From Sulfurospirillum sp036802865 (GTDB lineage Bacteria > Campylobacterota > Campylobacteria > Campylobacterales > Sulfurospirillaceae), in contig NZ_DAIRVK010000004.1 of the NCBI RefSeq assembly GCF_036802865.1, positions 186,001 through 250,000 on the forward strand: a stretch of 64,000 bases of DNA. Reading direction: 5' to 3'. The notes below the pieces were generated by a model, which was not told the origin of the DNA, searched no databases, and saw only the letters and a program-made list of their open reading frames with translations. Shown piece by piece: positions 35,806-44,335 of the stretch. The position numbers were made by a program, and so were the translations under genes. How positions within the stretch are numbered: position 1 is the first letter of the stretch; each line of letters opens with the position of its first letter.

Positions 35806-35822
35806 ATTGTACATAGTACAAT
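35806..35822. promoter_or_regulatory. dyad ATTGTAC-ATA-GTACAAT
   Basis: A 7+3+7 inverted repeat 31 bases before the lysine-rich peptide gene. The right arm includes TACAAT, a plausible -10 box, so a bound protein would block the promoter. Confidence 0.4.
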
Positions 35823-35853
35823 AGCACTTTTATTTTTACGAAAGGAGAAAATC

Positions 35854-36063
35854 ATGTTTAAACGTTTAACGTTATTAATGGCAATGGTTGCGTTTTTATC
35901 AACATCAGTATTTGCGCAAAGCTATCTTTCATCAGAAGATGCGGCACCAAAACATAAAACTGCAAAAACAAAAACCGTCAAAAAAACTACTAAAAAAAGT
36001 ACTTCTAAACAACATACAGCGGCTAAAAAAAGCAAGAAAAAAGCGTCTAAAGTTGCTGCATAA
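35854..36063 (+). CDS. small secreted lysine-rich (Asr-like) protein
   Basis: 69-residue protein: a Sec signal peptide (about 1-21, ending VFAQ) followed by a mature part of ~48 residues that is extremely rich in Lys, Thr, Ser and Ala (KTAKTKTVKKTTKK). It would be exported as a strongly cationic, probably disordered peptide. Composition recalls the acid-shock protein Asr of enterobacteria and histone-tail-like proteins, but no homology can be claimed. A strong AAAGGAG Shine-Dalgarno and a terminator suggest high, discrete expression. Confidence 0.7.
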   Translation: MFKRLTLLMAMVAFLSTSVFAQSYLSSEDAAPKHKTAKTKTVKKTTKKSTSKQHTAAKKSKKKASKVAA

Positions 36064-36074
36064 GACTTAAGAGA

Positions 36075-36101
36075 GTTTTGATGGTTTCGCACTATCAAAA
36101 C
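36075..36101 (+). terminator. hairpin after the lysine-rich peptide gene
   Basis: GTTTTGAT pairs with ATCAAAAC around an 11-nt loop, 11 bases after the stop, with a T-rich stretch some bases downstream. Confidence 0.55.
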
Positions 36102-36248
36102 CCTTAGGTTTATTTTTAAGCAAATCCACTGTAAAATCCTTTTAATGTACGATGTCTAAGGCTTAGACAAACATAAATGTAATAATAATTCATACTCCTA
36201 CTTTTATGTTTTCTCCTCTTCGTACCACTTTACAGGCAAGGATTTTTT

Positions 36249-37337
36249 ATGCAAAGAAGAGCGTTTATTAAAGGGTGTGTTGCACTAAGTGCCAGTTCTG
36301 TCATTCTTCCTCAGGTTTCGATTTTAGAAGCCAGTGAACCAAAATCAAAAACACGTATTTTTTTCGTCAAAAATAGCTATAACCTCAAACACGAAAACAA
36401 AAATGGATTGACCAAACTTTGGGTTCCACTTCCTCAGGAAACAAGCTATCAAAAAGTGAGCGATTTTAAATTTAGCTCAAACGCAACCAATGCGTATGTG
36501 ACTGACAAAAACAGCTATAAAGCCAGAACGCTTTATGCTGAGTGGAAAAATGGTGGTGAAAAAGTACTTGAAGTGACCTACACGATCACTACATACGAGC
36601 GCAATTCAGACCTTTCAAAAGCAACCGCTTCAACCAAATACCCAAAAGACGTTGCACACTACCTCAAACCAACCGCGCATATTCCAACGAGTGGAAAAGT
36701 GAAAGAGTTGGCGCTTAAAATCACTGAAAATGCTAAAACACCTCTTGAAAAAGCTAAAGCGATTTACGCGTGGGTCACTGAAAACATGTACCGCGACAAC
36801 GCTGTTGTAGGTTGTGGTGTGGGTGATGCGGGTAAAGCGATTGAGCAAAACATCATGGGTGGAAAATGTACCGACATTAGCTCTGTTTTTGTTGCGCTTT
36901 TAAGAAGTGTCGGGGTTCCTGCGCGTGAGATTTTCGGTATCCGTTTAGGCAGTTCTCGCTACTCCAAAGCGTGCGGAAGCAGTGATGAAAAAGGGTTGGC
37001 AAAAATCACGGGAGGCGAGCATTGTAGAGCTGAGCTTTACCTTGATGGCGCAGGCTGGGTTCCATGCGATCCTGCGGATGTCGCTAAAGTCATCTTAACC
37101 GAGAAAATGACATTGAACGATCCTCTCGTTAAAGAGGTCCGTGAGTATTTCTTCGGCAACTGGGAGATGAACTGGATGGGCTACAACACCGCGCGTGACT
37201 TTGTACTTACCCCAACACCAGCGCAAAAACCACTCAATATGTTTGGTTATCCGTACGGCGAAGTCGAAGATGAAGTGCTAGACTATTACGCTCCAGCAGC
37301 TTTCAGTTATAGCTTTGTCTCTCAAGAAAAACTTTAA
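36249..37337 (+). CDS. Tat-exported transglutaminase-like protein
   Basis: 362-residue periplasmic protein with a twin-arginine signal RRAFIKG (R3-R4). The transglutaminase-like core is at about 150-300: the nucleophile Cys in GGKCTDISSVFVALLRSVG, the His in GGEHCRAELYL and the Asp in WVPCDPADV form the Cys-His-Asp triad. In bacteria such domains usually act as cysteine proteases or amidases on periplasmic targets. The MerT/MerP-like genes follow after three bases, and the three may be co-transcribed, though a functional link is not obvious. Confidence 0.85.
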   Translation: MQRRAFIKGCVALSASSVILPQVSILEASEPKSKTRIFFVKNSYNLKHENKNGLTKLWVPLPQETSYQKVSDFKFSSNATNAYVTDKNSYKARTLYAEWKNGGEKVLEVTYTITTYERNSDLSKATASTKYPKDVAHYLKPTAHIPTSGKVKELALKITENAKTPLEKAKAIYAWVTENMYRDNAVVGCGVGDAGKAIEQNIMGGKCTDISSVFVALLRSVGVPAREIFGIRLGSSRYSKACGSSDEKGLAKITGGEHCRAELYLDGAGWVPCDPADVAKVILTEKMTLNDPLVKEVREYFFGNWEMNWMGYNTARDFVLTPTPAQKPLNMFGYPYGEVEDEVLDYYAPAAFSYSFVSQEKL

Positions 37338-37340
37338 CGT

Positions 37341-37673
37341 ATGAAAAAAGAGATTCTAAGTTTACTCACAGCATTGCTCTCAGCCTTTGCCGCAACGGCA
37401 TGTTGTCTGCCACCACTGCTGTTTTTACTCTTTGGAATCTCTTTTGGATTTTTAAGTTTTTTAGAAACACTTACCCCGTTTCGCATACCACTCTCCTTAT
37501 TGTCGCTTTTTGTTTTGTGGCTTTCATGGCGAAGTTATGCTCATCATACCTTTACATGTAATCCTCAGAAGAAAAAGCGTTATGTGTGGTTTTATTCGAT
37601 TGTTTTAGGGCTGATTGTCGTGATATTGCTCTATCCTGAATGGGCAAATTTTTTGATAGGAAATGATGAATGA
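37341..37673 (+). CDS. MerT-like metal transport membrane protein
   Basis: 110-residue inner-membrane protein with three helices and the vicinal cysteine pair in the first helix (ATACCLPPLLF, about C21-C22) that is typical of MerT-type mercuric ion transporters. A further cysteine (FTCNP) lies in the loop after helix 2. It overlaps the MerP-like gene by four bases. No merA or merR is present, so the natural cargo may be another soft metal. Confidence 0.75.
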   Translation: MKKEILSLLTALLSAFAATACCLPPLLFLLFGISFGFLSFLETLTPFRIPLSLLSLFVLWLSWRSYAHHTFTCNPQKKKRYVWFYSIVLGLIVVILLYPEWANFLIGNDE

Positions 37674-37945
37674 AAAAATGGTTGATACTCCTTTTACCGT
37701 TGATGCTCTTTGCCAAAGAAGAAGTGGTCATAAAAGTGGCTGAGATGCACTGCCCTATGTGTACAACGGCGGTCAAAAAAGCACTCAAAAGTGTTGAAGG
37801 TGTTGAGTCCTCCAAAGTGACACTGGAGACAAAATTAGCGGTAGTCATTGCCAAAGATGGTGTTGAAGATAAGACGTTTTTAGAAGCGGTGAAAACGACG
37901 GGGTATGAGGGTGTGATTGTTTCACGTCATCGTTTGAAAGAGTAG
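37670..37945 (+). CDS. MerP-like periplasmic heavy-metal-binding protein
   Basis: 91-residue protein: an N-terminal signal peptide (about 1-16, LLLPLMLFAKE) and one heavy-metal-associated (HMA) domain with the metal site MHCPMC (CxxC) at about 26-31. The typical GMxCxxC lead is changed to EMHCPMC. It probably hands metal to the overlapping MerT-like protein at the inner membrane. Confidence 0.83.
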   Translation: MKKWLILLLPLMLFAKEEVVIKVAEMHCPMCTTAVKKALKSVEGVESSKVTLETKLAVVIAKDGVEDKTFLEAVKTTGYEGVIVSRHRLKE

Positions 37946-38009
37946 GCTACGAATTAGTTCATAAAGAGTTTAGCACTAAATACTAAAAGATATATTATAT
38001 TCCAATCTA

Positions 38010-38351
38010 TTAATTGTCTATATTACAAATTACATTGTAATCTTCAAAATTGTCAAAGATATTTTTAACCATTGTATTGTCATCAATAAAATTAAACTCA
38101 AAATTGATGTTTGCTCCAAATTCTTTGATTGTTTTTTGTCTATCTTTTTGGTGAGAACTTTTAGTCGTTGCTTCATCTAATATTATATATAGTTCATATA
38201 AAAAATCATATTTTTTTGTATAAACCATTAATCTATCAATAATTCCTGAGTTAACACCATTATTTTGCAATGATCGTCTAAAAAACCAACTTAGCTCACC
38301 TATGGAATATTGCTTTAATACTTGGATAAATTTTAAATCTCTACTGATCAT
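38010..38351 (-). CDS. hypothetical protein
   Basis: 113-residue protein without a recognised domain. It is predicted mostly helical in the first 70 residues (VLKQYSIGELSWFFRRSL) with an acidic C-terminus. The gene is clearly A/T-richer than its neighbours and has a Shine-Dalgarno-like AAAGGAAA before the ATG, which hints at horizontal acquisition. It stands alone between the merTP-like pair and the DEAD-box gene. Confidence 0.6.
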   Translation of the reverse strand: MISRDLKFIQVLKQYSIGELSWFFRRSLQNNGVNSGIIDRLMVYTKKYDFLYELYIILDEATTKSSHQKDRQKTIKEFGANINFEFNFIDDNTMVKNIFDNFEDYNVICNIDN

Positions 38352-38493
38352 TTTTTTCCTTTCATAATATCTAAATGAATTTAGATATTATGGTAGCAAA
38401 AATAAGTTAAAACTTGTAATCATAGACTGATTATTATGTGAGAAAAGATAAAAAGTGGAATATATCGAAAGTGTTGAAGGATTATAGAGCAGT

Positions 38494-38528
38494 AAGAGGA
38501 TGGCGTGAGTGTCTCACGCCATCCTCTT
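38494..38528 (-). terminator. strong 16-bp terminator hairpin of the DEAD-box gene
   Basis: A perfect 16-bp stem (38494-38509 with 38513-38528) around a 3-nt loop, GC-rich, beginning a few bases after the helicase stop codon. The U-run is short. Confidence 0.75.
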
Positions 38529-38533
38529 AAAAA

Positions 38534-40351
38534 TTAGTCTTTTTTGTAAGCGTTACGAGGAGCGGCTTTTGGCGCGCGACCTGCATCACTGCGTGGTGCG
38601 CTTGGTCTATCTGCTCTTGGAGCGCGTGGTGGTCTGCTATCGCCACTGTCACGTGTGCCTTTGTATCCGCCTTCGCGTGGTGCTGAACTGCTTCCCTCTT
38701 TTGCAAATGGGTTACGACTCTCGCCTCTGCTGTCACTTCTTGGAACGCCGTCACCTCTTGGAGGACGTGCATCTCTACTTCCAGCATCACTACGTGGGTT
38801 TGAACCTTTGTATCCACCGCCGTCGCGTGATCCGCTACTTGAGTTTCCTCTGTATCCACCGCCGTCACGTGAACCGCCTGAGTTTCCTCTATAGCCGCCA
38901 CCTTCGCGTGATCCACCAGAATTGCCTCTGTATCCGCCGCCAGAGTTTCCTCTATAACCGCCACGTCCACCACGTCCACCATCACGCTCTTCGATGTTTT
39001 TAACAACATTTTCCAATGTTTTTTTATCTAAACCGATTTTGTCTGGACCAACTGGTGTATTTTCTTTCAAGAGATTTGAGAGAAGTTTAAGTGCGATTTG
39101 AGACATATCCATCTCTTCTTCTAAAATAGCAAGAAGTTTTGCAGCATTTTCATTCAGTTCTGCATTTTTAATATCTTCTGCAATCTTAATCAGTTTGTTC
39201 TCTTTAACGTCTCGTAAACTTGGAACAATTCTGTGTTCAATTTTAGAGCCTACTTTTTTACTGATTCTTTGCATAGAGTGAAATTCGATAGGTGTTACAA
39301 GGGTAATCGCTGTACCTTTTTTACCCGCACGACCCGTTCTACCGATACGGTGAACGTAACTCTCTGGATCAAATGGCATATGGTAGTTAAATACGTGGCT
39401 GATGTCAGCAACGTTTAGACCACGTGCTGCAACATCCGTTGCTACAAGGATCTCAATTTGTGAACTACGGAAAGCCTTAATAACGCTCTCACGTTGATTT
39501 TGCTCCATATCACCGTGTAAGCCTTTTGCTGCGTAACCAACTGCCATCAGTTGAGTAGAAAGTCTGTCAACCTCTTTTTTGGTACGGCAGAAAACGATTG
39601 ATTTCTCAGGCTCAAGAGCATCAAGTAGACGAATCATTGCATCATCTCTCTCATATTCGTTGATAACGTAGTAAAGTTGTTCAATATCATCATTTGTTGT
39701 GTGATCTTTTGGTGTGACACTGACAAATTTTGGGTCATTTAAAATTTTGCTTGCAAGACGTTTGATAGGATCTGGCATTGTTGCTGAGAAAAGAAGTGTT
39801 TGACGCTCTTTTGGAAGGTAGGTAAAGATCTCTTCGATGTCTTCTAAGAAGCCCATATCTAGCATCTCATCCGCTTCATCCAAAACAACCATTTTAGGTG
39901 AAAAGCCTGGAAGTCTACCGTTTTTAAGAAGGTCTAACATACGACCCGGAGTTGCAACGATAACGCTTGCACCTTTTTCGATAAGACCAATTTGACGTGA
40001 ATAAGAGCTACCACCGTAAATGGTTACTGTTTTAACGCCACGAAAACGTCCGAGTGAGTAAAGCTCATCACTGACTTGTGTTGCAAGCTCACGTGTTGGA
40101 GTAATAACTAAAAGTTGTACTTTATTAAGATGAGGATCAATCATACTCATTGTTGAAAGACCAAATGCTGCAGTTTTACCTGTACCTGTTTGTGCTTGAG
40201 CAACGATATCGTTACCTGCTAATACTAAAGGGATTGATTCTGCTTGTACAGGACTTGGTTCAGTAAAACCAGCCTCTACGACGGCTTTAAGAATCTCTGG
40301 GTGTAAGCCAAACGATTCAAATGTTGGTGTTGTTGGTGTTGTGTTTTCCAT
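38534..40351 (-). CDS. deaD: DEAD-box RNA helicase with RGG-rich tail
   Basis: 605-residue ATP-dependent RNA helicase (DeaD/CsdA type) involved in ribosome assembly or mRNA decay. The motifs are AQTGTGKTAAF (I), PTRELA (Ia), VLDEADEMLDMGF (II, DEAD), FSATMP (III) and YVHRIGRTGRAGKKG (VI). After about residue 450 the tail is built from repeated GGYRGNSGG-like units with R/G/S/D, an RNA-binding low-complexity region. ATG 40351 is chosen because the family begins at FESFGLHPEILKAV just after it. The G-rich repeats create long spurious frames on the opposite strand. Confidence 0.93.
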   Translation of the reverse strand: MENTTPTTPTFESFGLHPEILKAVVEAGFTEPSPVQAESIPLVLAGNDIVAQAQTGTGKTAAFGLSTMSMIDPHLNKVQLLVITPTRELATQVSDELYSLGRFRGVKTVTIYGGSSYSRQIGLIEKGASVIVATPGRMLDLLKNGRLPGFSPKMVVLDEADEMLDMGFLEDIEEIFTYLPKERQTLLFSATMPDPIKRLASKILNDPKFVSVTPKDHTTNDDIEQLYYVINEYERDDAMIRLLDALEPEKSIVFCRTKKEVDRLSTQLMAVGYAAKGLHGDMEQNQRESVIKAFRSSQIEILVATDVAARGLNVADISHVFNYHMPFDPESYVHRIGRTGRAGKKGTAITLVTPIEFHSMQRISKKVGSKIEHRIVPSLRDVKENKLIKIAEDIKNAELNENAAKLLAILEEEMDMSQIALKLLSNLLKENTPVGPDKIGLDKKTLENVVKNIEERDGGRGGRGGYRGNSGGGYRGNSGGSREGGGYRGNSGGSRDGGGYRGNSSSGSRDGGGYKGSNPRSDAGSRDARPPRGDGVPRSDSRGESRNPFAKEGSSSAPREGGYKGTRDSGDSRPPRAPRADRPSAPRSDAGRAPKAAPRNAYKKD

Positions 40352-40462
40352 GTATTTTCCATAGTTTTTGATTTTCCAAAACAATACTAACGTGCGGCTA
40401 GGGCACAAAACTCATGTACATAAAAATTTTAATGGGGAACAAACCCGTCAATATCGTATGCA

Positions 40463-40507
40463 AAAACCTACATACTCACTGAGGATTTCTCAAATCTGGT
40501 AGGTTTT
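40463..40507 (-). promoter_or_regulatory. hairpin in the leader between DJ-1 and deaD
   Basis: AAAACCTAC pairs with GTAGGTTTT across 27 nt that contain an inner TGAG/CTCA hairpin. On the minus strand the stem is followed by TTTTTG, so it could terminate the DJ-1 transcript 86 bases after its stop or act as an attenuator in the deaD 5' leader. Confidence 0.45.
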
Positions 40508-40592
40508 AGGTGAAGTTCTTTGTTTTTTAATGAAGTTCTGAAATTACGGGCATTATAGTGGAATTAGTTTAAAATAATATTAAGGTTTAAAC

Positions 40593-41216
40593 TTATAGCG
40601 CTATTGAAGCACAATTTTCTGTCCAATCAAACTCCATTTGCTTAGCAGTTTTAATGGCTAAGTCTCGACCCATAAGGCGTTCTAAAAGGTGTAGACTCAT
40701 GTCGATGCCAGCAGAAATGCCTGCGGATGTGACGATTTCTCCTTCATCAACCCAGCGCATCTGCTCTTTTACATCTAAGGTTGGAAACATCACACGAAGA
40801 TCGTTTATATCTTCCCAGTGTGTGGTTGCAGACTTGCCTTCAAACAGTCCCGCTTTTGCTAGTAAAAAGGCACCTGTGCAGATAGAAGCTGTGAGTTGTG
40901 CTTGTTTGGAAGTCGTCGTTATCCAATTAATTATGGATGCGTCTTTAAGTACTTCGGTAACAACGCCGCCAGGGATAAGTAAAACATCGATTTTTGGGTG
41001 TGCTTTAAAGTCAAAATCAGGGTCGATTTTGAGTCCTGCGCGTGCGCGAACAGACTCTTTTGTTTGCCCAATGGTAAAAACTTCAAAAGGCGTTACGGAA
41101 GAGAGTAGATTTTGTTTTCCATAAACGCGTGATGCTGTGGTAAACACTTCATAAGGACCTGCGAAGTCGAGTACTTCGACATTGTCAAAGACAAAAATAC
41201 CAACAGAATATGTCAT
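40593..41216 (-). CDS. DJ-1/PfpI-family protein (isonitrile hydratase-like)
   Basis: 207-residue class I glutamine-amidotransferase-like protein. The N-terminus VGIFVFDNVEVLDFAGPYEVF carries the conserved Asp/Glu, and the nucleophile cysteine is in TASICTGAFLLAKAGLF at about 113. TTHWED follows it. This layout fits DJ-1/PfpI members close to isonitrile hydratase or the ligand domain of GlxA regulators without the HTH. The substrate is unknown. It lies 20 bases downstream of the kinase gene. Confidence 0.82.
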   Translation of the reverse strand: MTYSVGIFVFDNVEVLDFAGPYEVFTTASRVYGKQNLLSSVTPFEVFTIGQTKESVRARAGLKIDPDFDFKAHPKIDVLLIPGGVVTEVLKDASIINWITTTSKQAQLTASICTGAFLLAKAGLFEGKSATTHWEDINDLRVMFPTLDVKEQMRWVDEGEIVTSAGISAGIDMSLHLLERLMGRDLAIKTAKQMEFDWTENCASIAL

Positions 41217-41236
41217 AAAATATCTCCCTATATAGT

Positions 41237-42466
41237 TTATAAATAAATCACAAAATGGTTCATTTCACCTTCACGTTTATACTGCAGTCTCATACCATGC
41301 AAACGAATGACATGCCATGTGATGAACAGCCCAAACCCAAGACCACGTGAGCTTTTTTGTTTTTTACCTTCCAAAAAGTAGGGTTCTGCGTAGCGCTCAA
41401 TGGGAAATTCTAGTGCAGGTGCATGGTTAGAAATTGTAATGGTTTTTGCATCATTGCTGAGTGTAACACGGTGGTCATGGGAGTAGTTAACGCCATTGTC
41501 CAATAGGTTTTTAAGCACAACTCCAAAAAGCTCAAAGTCGACATTGAGCTCAACGGGGGTGAGATTACAGGTAATGTTCTCATGTTTATCATCTAAAATA
41601 TCAAGGGCAAAATCGACAATATCTTCGATGTGATAGCGTTTTATGTCGAGTTTGAGCTCATCGGCACTGAGTTTTTCAATGCGCGAAAACTCTACTAAAA
41701 GTGCCTCTTGGCGTTTGAAAACATTTTGAAGAATGTTGGTATAGGTTGCATCTTCGATCATTTCAGCAGCGAGTTTTCCTTTGGTAATCGGTGTTTTAAG
41801 CTCGTGCATGATGTTGCGCAAAAAGAGTTGCCTTGAGTCTCGAAGCGATTTTATTTTAAAAACAGCGCTGTCAAATTCATTGGCGAGGGCGGCGATTTCA
41901 TCTTTATTGGTACTTTTACAGGTGATGTCATAATTTCCATTAGCAAAGTGTTTGATTTTTTCACGTAACGTTTTAAGCGGAAGAATACTGCGAATAATGC
42001 CAATATAAAGCATAATGACAAAAGCAAACGTTAAAAAAGGGAAGAGAATTTGTGGAAAAAGTTCTTTTTCAAAAGGAACTTGCAATATAACAGGCTCATC
42101 CTCTTTTTTTTGTAAAACAGCATAGATATGAATACCGTGAGGAACGACATACAGTCCAAATCGAAATTTTTCTTCCATGCGTTTCATAGGAAAGGGTTGA
42201 GGTGGTTTTGGAAGTGATAGAATTTTTTCTTTGAGTCTTCGATCGTCAATGAGCGTAAAACCCATATCATCCAATTTGTTAAAATCGAGCTGTTTTATAC
42301 TTGGATCAAAAGCGGAACGAACTGCTATATGCGTGTAATCATGCATGCGTCTCAGGTTATTTTCACGATCATGTATAGAGAGTGAAAAAAAGATGGCACT
42401 AATACCTAAAAGAGCTAATGCAAAGATAAGCGTGATGCGTGTGATGATTGAGTGGTACCACCTCAT
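41237..42466 (-). CDS. sensor histidine kinase (second system)
   Basis: 409-residue membrane kinase. TM1 is at about 8-28, the periplasmic sensor spans about 29-135 with a short LPKPPQPFP motif, and TM2 is at about 138-158. A HAMP-like linker follows, then H-box FLRNIMHELKTP (His about 218), N-box NLLDNGVNYS and GLGFGLFITW. As in the first system the G1 box is degenerate (TISNHAPALE). It overlaps the response regulator by four bases. The signal is unknown. Confidence 0.88.
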   Translation of the reverse strand: MRWYHSIITRITLIFALALLGISAIFFSLSIHDRENNLRRMHDYTHIAVRSAFDPSIKQLDFNKLDDMGFTLIDDRRLKEKILSLPKPPQPFPMKRMEEKFRFGLYVVPHGIHIYAVLQKKEDEPVILQVPFEKELFPQILFPFLTFAFVIMLYIGIIRSILPLKTLREKIKHFANGNYDITCKSTNKDEIAALANEFDSAVFKIKSLRDSRQLFLRNIMHELKTPITKGKLAAEMIEDATYTNILQNVFKRQEALLVEFSRIEKLSADELKLDIKRYHIEDIVDFALDILDDKHENITCNLTPVELNVDFELFGVVLKNLLDNGVNYSHDHRVTLSNDAKTITISNHAPALEFPIERYAEPYFLEGKKQKSSRGLGFGLFITWHVIRLHGMRLQYKREGEMNHFVIYL

Positions 42467-43143
42467 GCTTGAAGCCTATAGCCGATACCTCGCACAGAAT
42501 GGATAAGATGAGGCTCTTTGGAACTTTCACCTAATTTAGTTCTAATGCGACTGATAAGCACATCTAAGCTTCTGCTTTCGTTCTCTTCGTTGAGGCTTGG
42601 CGTGCTGTTGAGTAGCTCCGTCCGTGAAACGACGCAGTTGTTTTTTTTGATGAGGTGTGCTAATACGTCGTATTCCGCAGGTGTAAGTGTCAAAGGTACA
42701 TTGTTAAAAAAAATCGTGTGGCTCTCTTCTTTAAGAATGAGTGTAGAAGCAGACGTTTCTTCTTGTGGAGAATTACTTTTTTTGTAACGTCTTAGTACGC
42801 TCATAATACGGGCATACAGCTCTTTAGGCTCGTAAGGTTTCGGCAAGTAGTCATCAGCTCCAAGTTCTAATCCTACGATTTTATCTTCCAGATCACTACG
42901 TGCAGAAGAGATAATGATAGGAATATCACTTTTAGCGCGTACTTCTTTACAGATTTCAAGACCATCCATGCCAGGAAGGGAGAGATCGAGGATCAGAAGG
43001 TCATATTTAGTAAGGCTAAGAGCGCTGATGCCCAGATAGGGGTCATCATAATTGGTCACGGTGATGTTATAGCGTTTTAAAAAGTTACATAAAATTTCGG
43101 CTAGTTCGACATCATCTTCGATCATTAAAAGATTGGGTTGCAT
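42463..43143 (-). CDS. OmpR-family response regulator (second system)
   Basis: 226-residue regulator with IEDDVELAEIL, phosphoacceptor in LLILDLSLPGMDG, lysine loop LPKPYEPKEL and a C-terminal winged helix ending SLDVLISRIRTKLGESSKEPHLIHSVRGIGYRL. ATG 43143 is preferred over 43173 because AAGGA lies seven bases upstream and the receiver starts right after it. It is a paralogue-like relative of the regulator at 33.2 kb. Confidence 0.9.
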   Translation of the reverse strand: MQPNLLMIEDDVELAEILCNFLKRYNITVTNYDDPYLGISALSLTKYDLLILDLSLPGMDGLEICKEVRAKSDIPIIISSARSDLEDKIVGLELGADDYLPKPYEPKELYARIMSVLRRYKKSNSPQEETSASTLILKEESHTIFFNNVPLTLTPAEYDVLAHLIKKNNCVVSRTELLNSTPSLNEENESRSLDVLISRIRTKLGESSKEPHLIHSVRGIGYRLQA

Positions 43144-43251
43144 AGGAGTTTCCTTAGAATTTGTCTTAAACAATCATACACCTACTCTTTGAACGGTTTG
43201 TTAATAGTAAAGAAGTCTAATATAGCAGATTTTTCTTGAAGGGAAAAGAAG

Positions 43252-43278
43252 TTATCCCGCCTAGAGATGGCGGGATAA
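43252..43278 (-). terminator. terminator of the DsbC-like gene
   Basis: TTATCCCGCC pairs with GGCGGGATAA around a 7-nt loop, ten bases after the stop on the minus strand and followed by CTTCTTTTC. Confidence 0.75.
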
Positions 43279-43287
43279 ACGTGAAGA

Positions 43288-44007
43288 CTATTTTAAAAGC
43301 TCTTTTTCTTTGACGATAAATGGTACACCTTTGATGCCAGCACCAAAGTATTTGAGTTTGAGTTCATCAATATGAGCAACTTCAGCATCACTGATTTTTT
43401 GGTCATATTTGACGTTTTCATCGTAGTATTTTTTCAAAATTTTGATTTTATCTGCATCGCTTTTTGCTTTAGATGTTTCAGTATAAATCAAAACAGATTT
43501 TTCTAAAGAACTTCTCTCATGAACCGGTGTAAAAATGAGTTTGAGGTTATTTGTTGTAAGGCGTTGCTCAATTTGAGCAAGCTCTTGTCTGCAGTAAGGG
43601 CATTCAGGATCGGTAAAAACAACTAAAGTGTCTTTTTTAGGGTCATTTCCTAAGACAACAATGTTTTTCTTCTCCTCTTTTTTGTAGATTGCTGAAAGCT
43701 TTTTCTGAAGCTCTGCCATCTCCATCATCTCTTTGATGCTTCCACCTTGTTTGATGCTGATAACATCAGGGAAGATCAAATCATCTTTGGTAAAGATGCT
43801 GAGTTTTTGTGAACGTGCACCATCGCTAAGATTTAAAGTCACGAAATCCATTCCATCAATGCCATCAACGCCTTTGCGTGAGACTACTTCGATGTTAATA
43901 TTTGGCACTTGAATTGTTGATTTAAAATGTTCAACAATCTGTGCATCCGTTGCTGCAAAAAGAGTGCTAGAAATAAGCGCAACAATCCATAAAAGTTGTT
44001 TTTTCAT
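43288..44007 (-). CDS. DsbC/thioredoxin-fold periplasmic thiol protein
   Basis: 239-residue secreted protein: Sec signal peptide (about 1-19, STLFAATD), an N-terminal region of ~110 residues, then a thioredoxin-fold domain with the active site CPYC (FTDPECPYCRQEL, about C135-C138) and a cis-Pro KGVPFIV near 232. The layout matches DsbC/DsbG-like disulfide isomerases. It is probably a disulfide isomerase or reductase. It is a single-gene unit with its own terminator. Confidence 0.83.
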   Translation of the reverse strand: MKKQLLWIVALISSTLFAATDAQIVEHFKSTIQVPNINIEVVSRKGVDGIDGMDFVTLNLSDGARSQKLSIFTKDDLIFPDVISIKQGGSIKEMMEMAELQKKLSAIYKKEEKKNIVVLGNDPKKDTLVVFTDPECPYCRQELAQIEQRLTTNNLKLIFTPVHERSSLEKSVLIYTETSKAKSDADKIKILKKYYDENVKYDQKISDAEVAHIDELKLKYFGAGIKGVPFIVKEKELLK

Positions 44008-44101
44008 TCATTTTCCTTGTAAGTTGCAGAATATAATCTGCATGAAATGTAAGGTATTATACAATAAAACCAATCATAGTTTGTTAATGAAAGGTCAACA
44101 G

Positions 44102-44311
44102 ATGCCAGAGAATGCCGATAAAATGGCACTTATAGAAGAAATTGAAAAGCTGATAGAATCCGACCCAAATGCTCCTATTTCTTCATTTTCTATGTTAGAG
44201 TTTTTAGAACTGGATGATTTAGTCTCTGTTCGAGAAACGCTTTTATACTCTAAAGCAAATCGCTCAGCCGAGAACGATAAATGGTTCGATGAGCTTTGTA
44301 AAAAGTCTTAA
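44102..44311 (+). CDS. small hypothetical acidic protein
   Basis: 69-residue acidic, mostly helical protein (ALIEEIEKLIESD, MLEFLELDDLVSVRETLL) with no recognised family. ATG 44102 has AAAGG at the right distance, and the in-frame upstream codons lack a ribosome-binding site. It lies 24 bases before the HD-domain gene, so the two probably form an operon and may be partners. Confidence 0.6.
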   Translation: MPENADKMALIEEIEKLIESDPNAPISSFSMLEFLELDDLVSVRETLLYSKANRSAENDKWFDELCKKS

Positions 44312-44314
44312 AAT

Positions 44315-44328
44315 CTTTACATGTAAAG
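44315..44328 (+). promoter_or_regulatory. CTTTACATGTAAAG palindrome containing the ribosome-binding site
   Basis: Second exact copy of the 14-bp palindrome; its 3' arm AAAGG is the Shine-Dalgarno of the HD-domain gene (ATG 44336). Confidence 0.5.
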
Positions 44329-44335
44329 GTCAAGT

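Larger units (their letters stand above)
35526..35853. other. intergenic region between cheY and the lysine-rich peptide
   Basis: 328 bases, A/T-rich. It holds the cheY promoter region on the minus side, a small GTG-initiated reading frame (35610-35726), a GATGGC/GCCAT(C) hairpin near 35652 and a 17-bp dyad before the next gene. Nothing else is recognisable. Confidence 0.5.

Noticed and set aside
37341..37945. Mercury resistance operon
   Set aside because: Only MerT-like and MerP-like proteins are present; no merA reductase, merR or transposon, so a mercury role cannot be claimed.
38654..38980. Tandem repeats as a possible CRISPR-like array
   Set aside because: The repeats are codon-periodic and belong to the RGG tail of the helicase; no unique spacers of constant length.
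38509..39003. Long open frames on the plus strand opposite the helicase tail
   Set aside because: They are produced by the G/R-rich repeats of the deaD tail read on the opposite strand (His/Arg/Leu-rich or Pro-rich nonsense).
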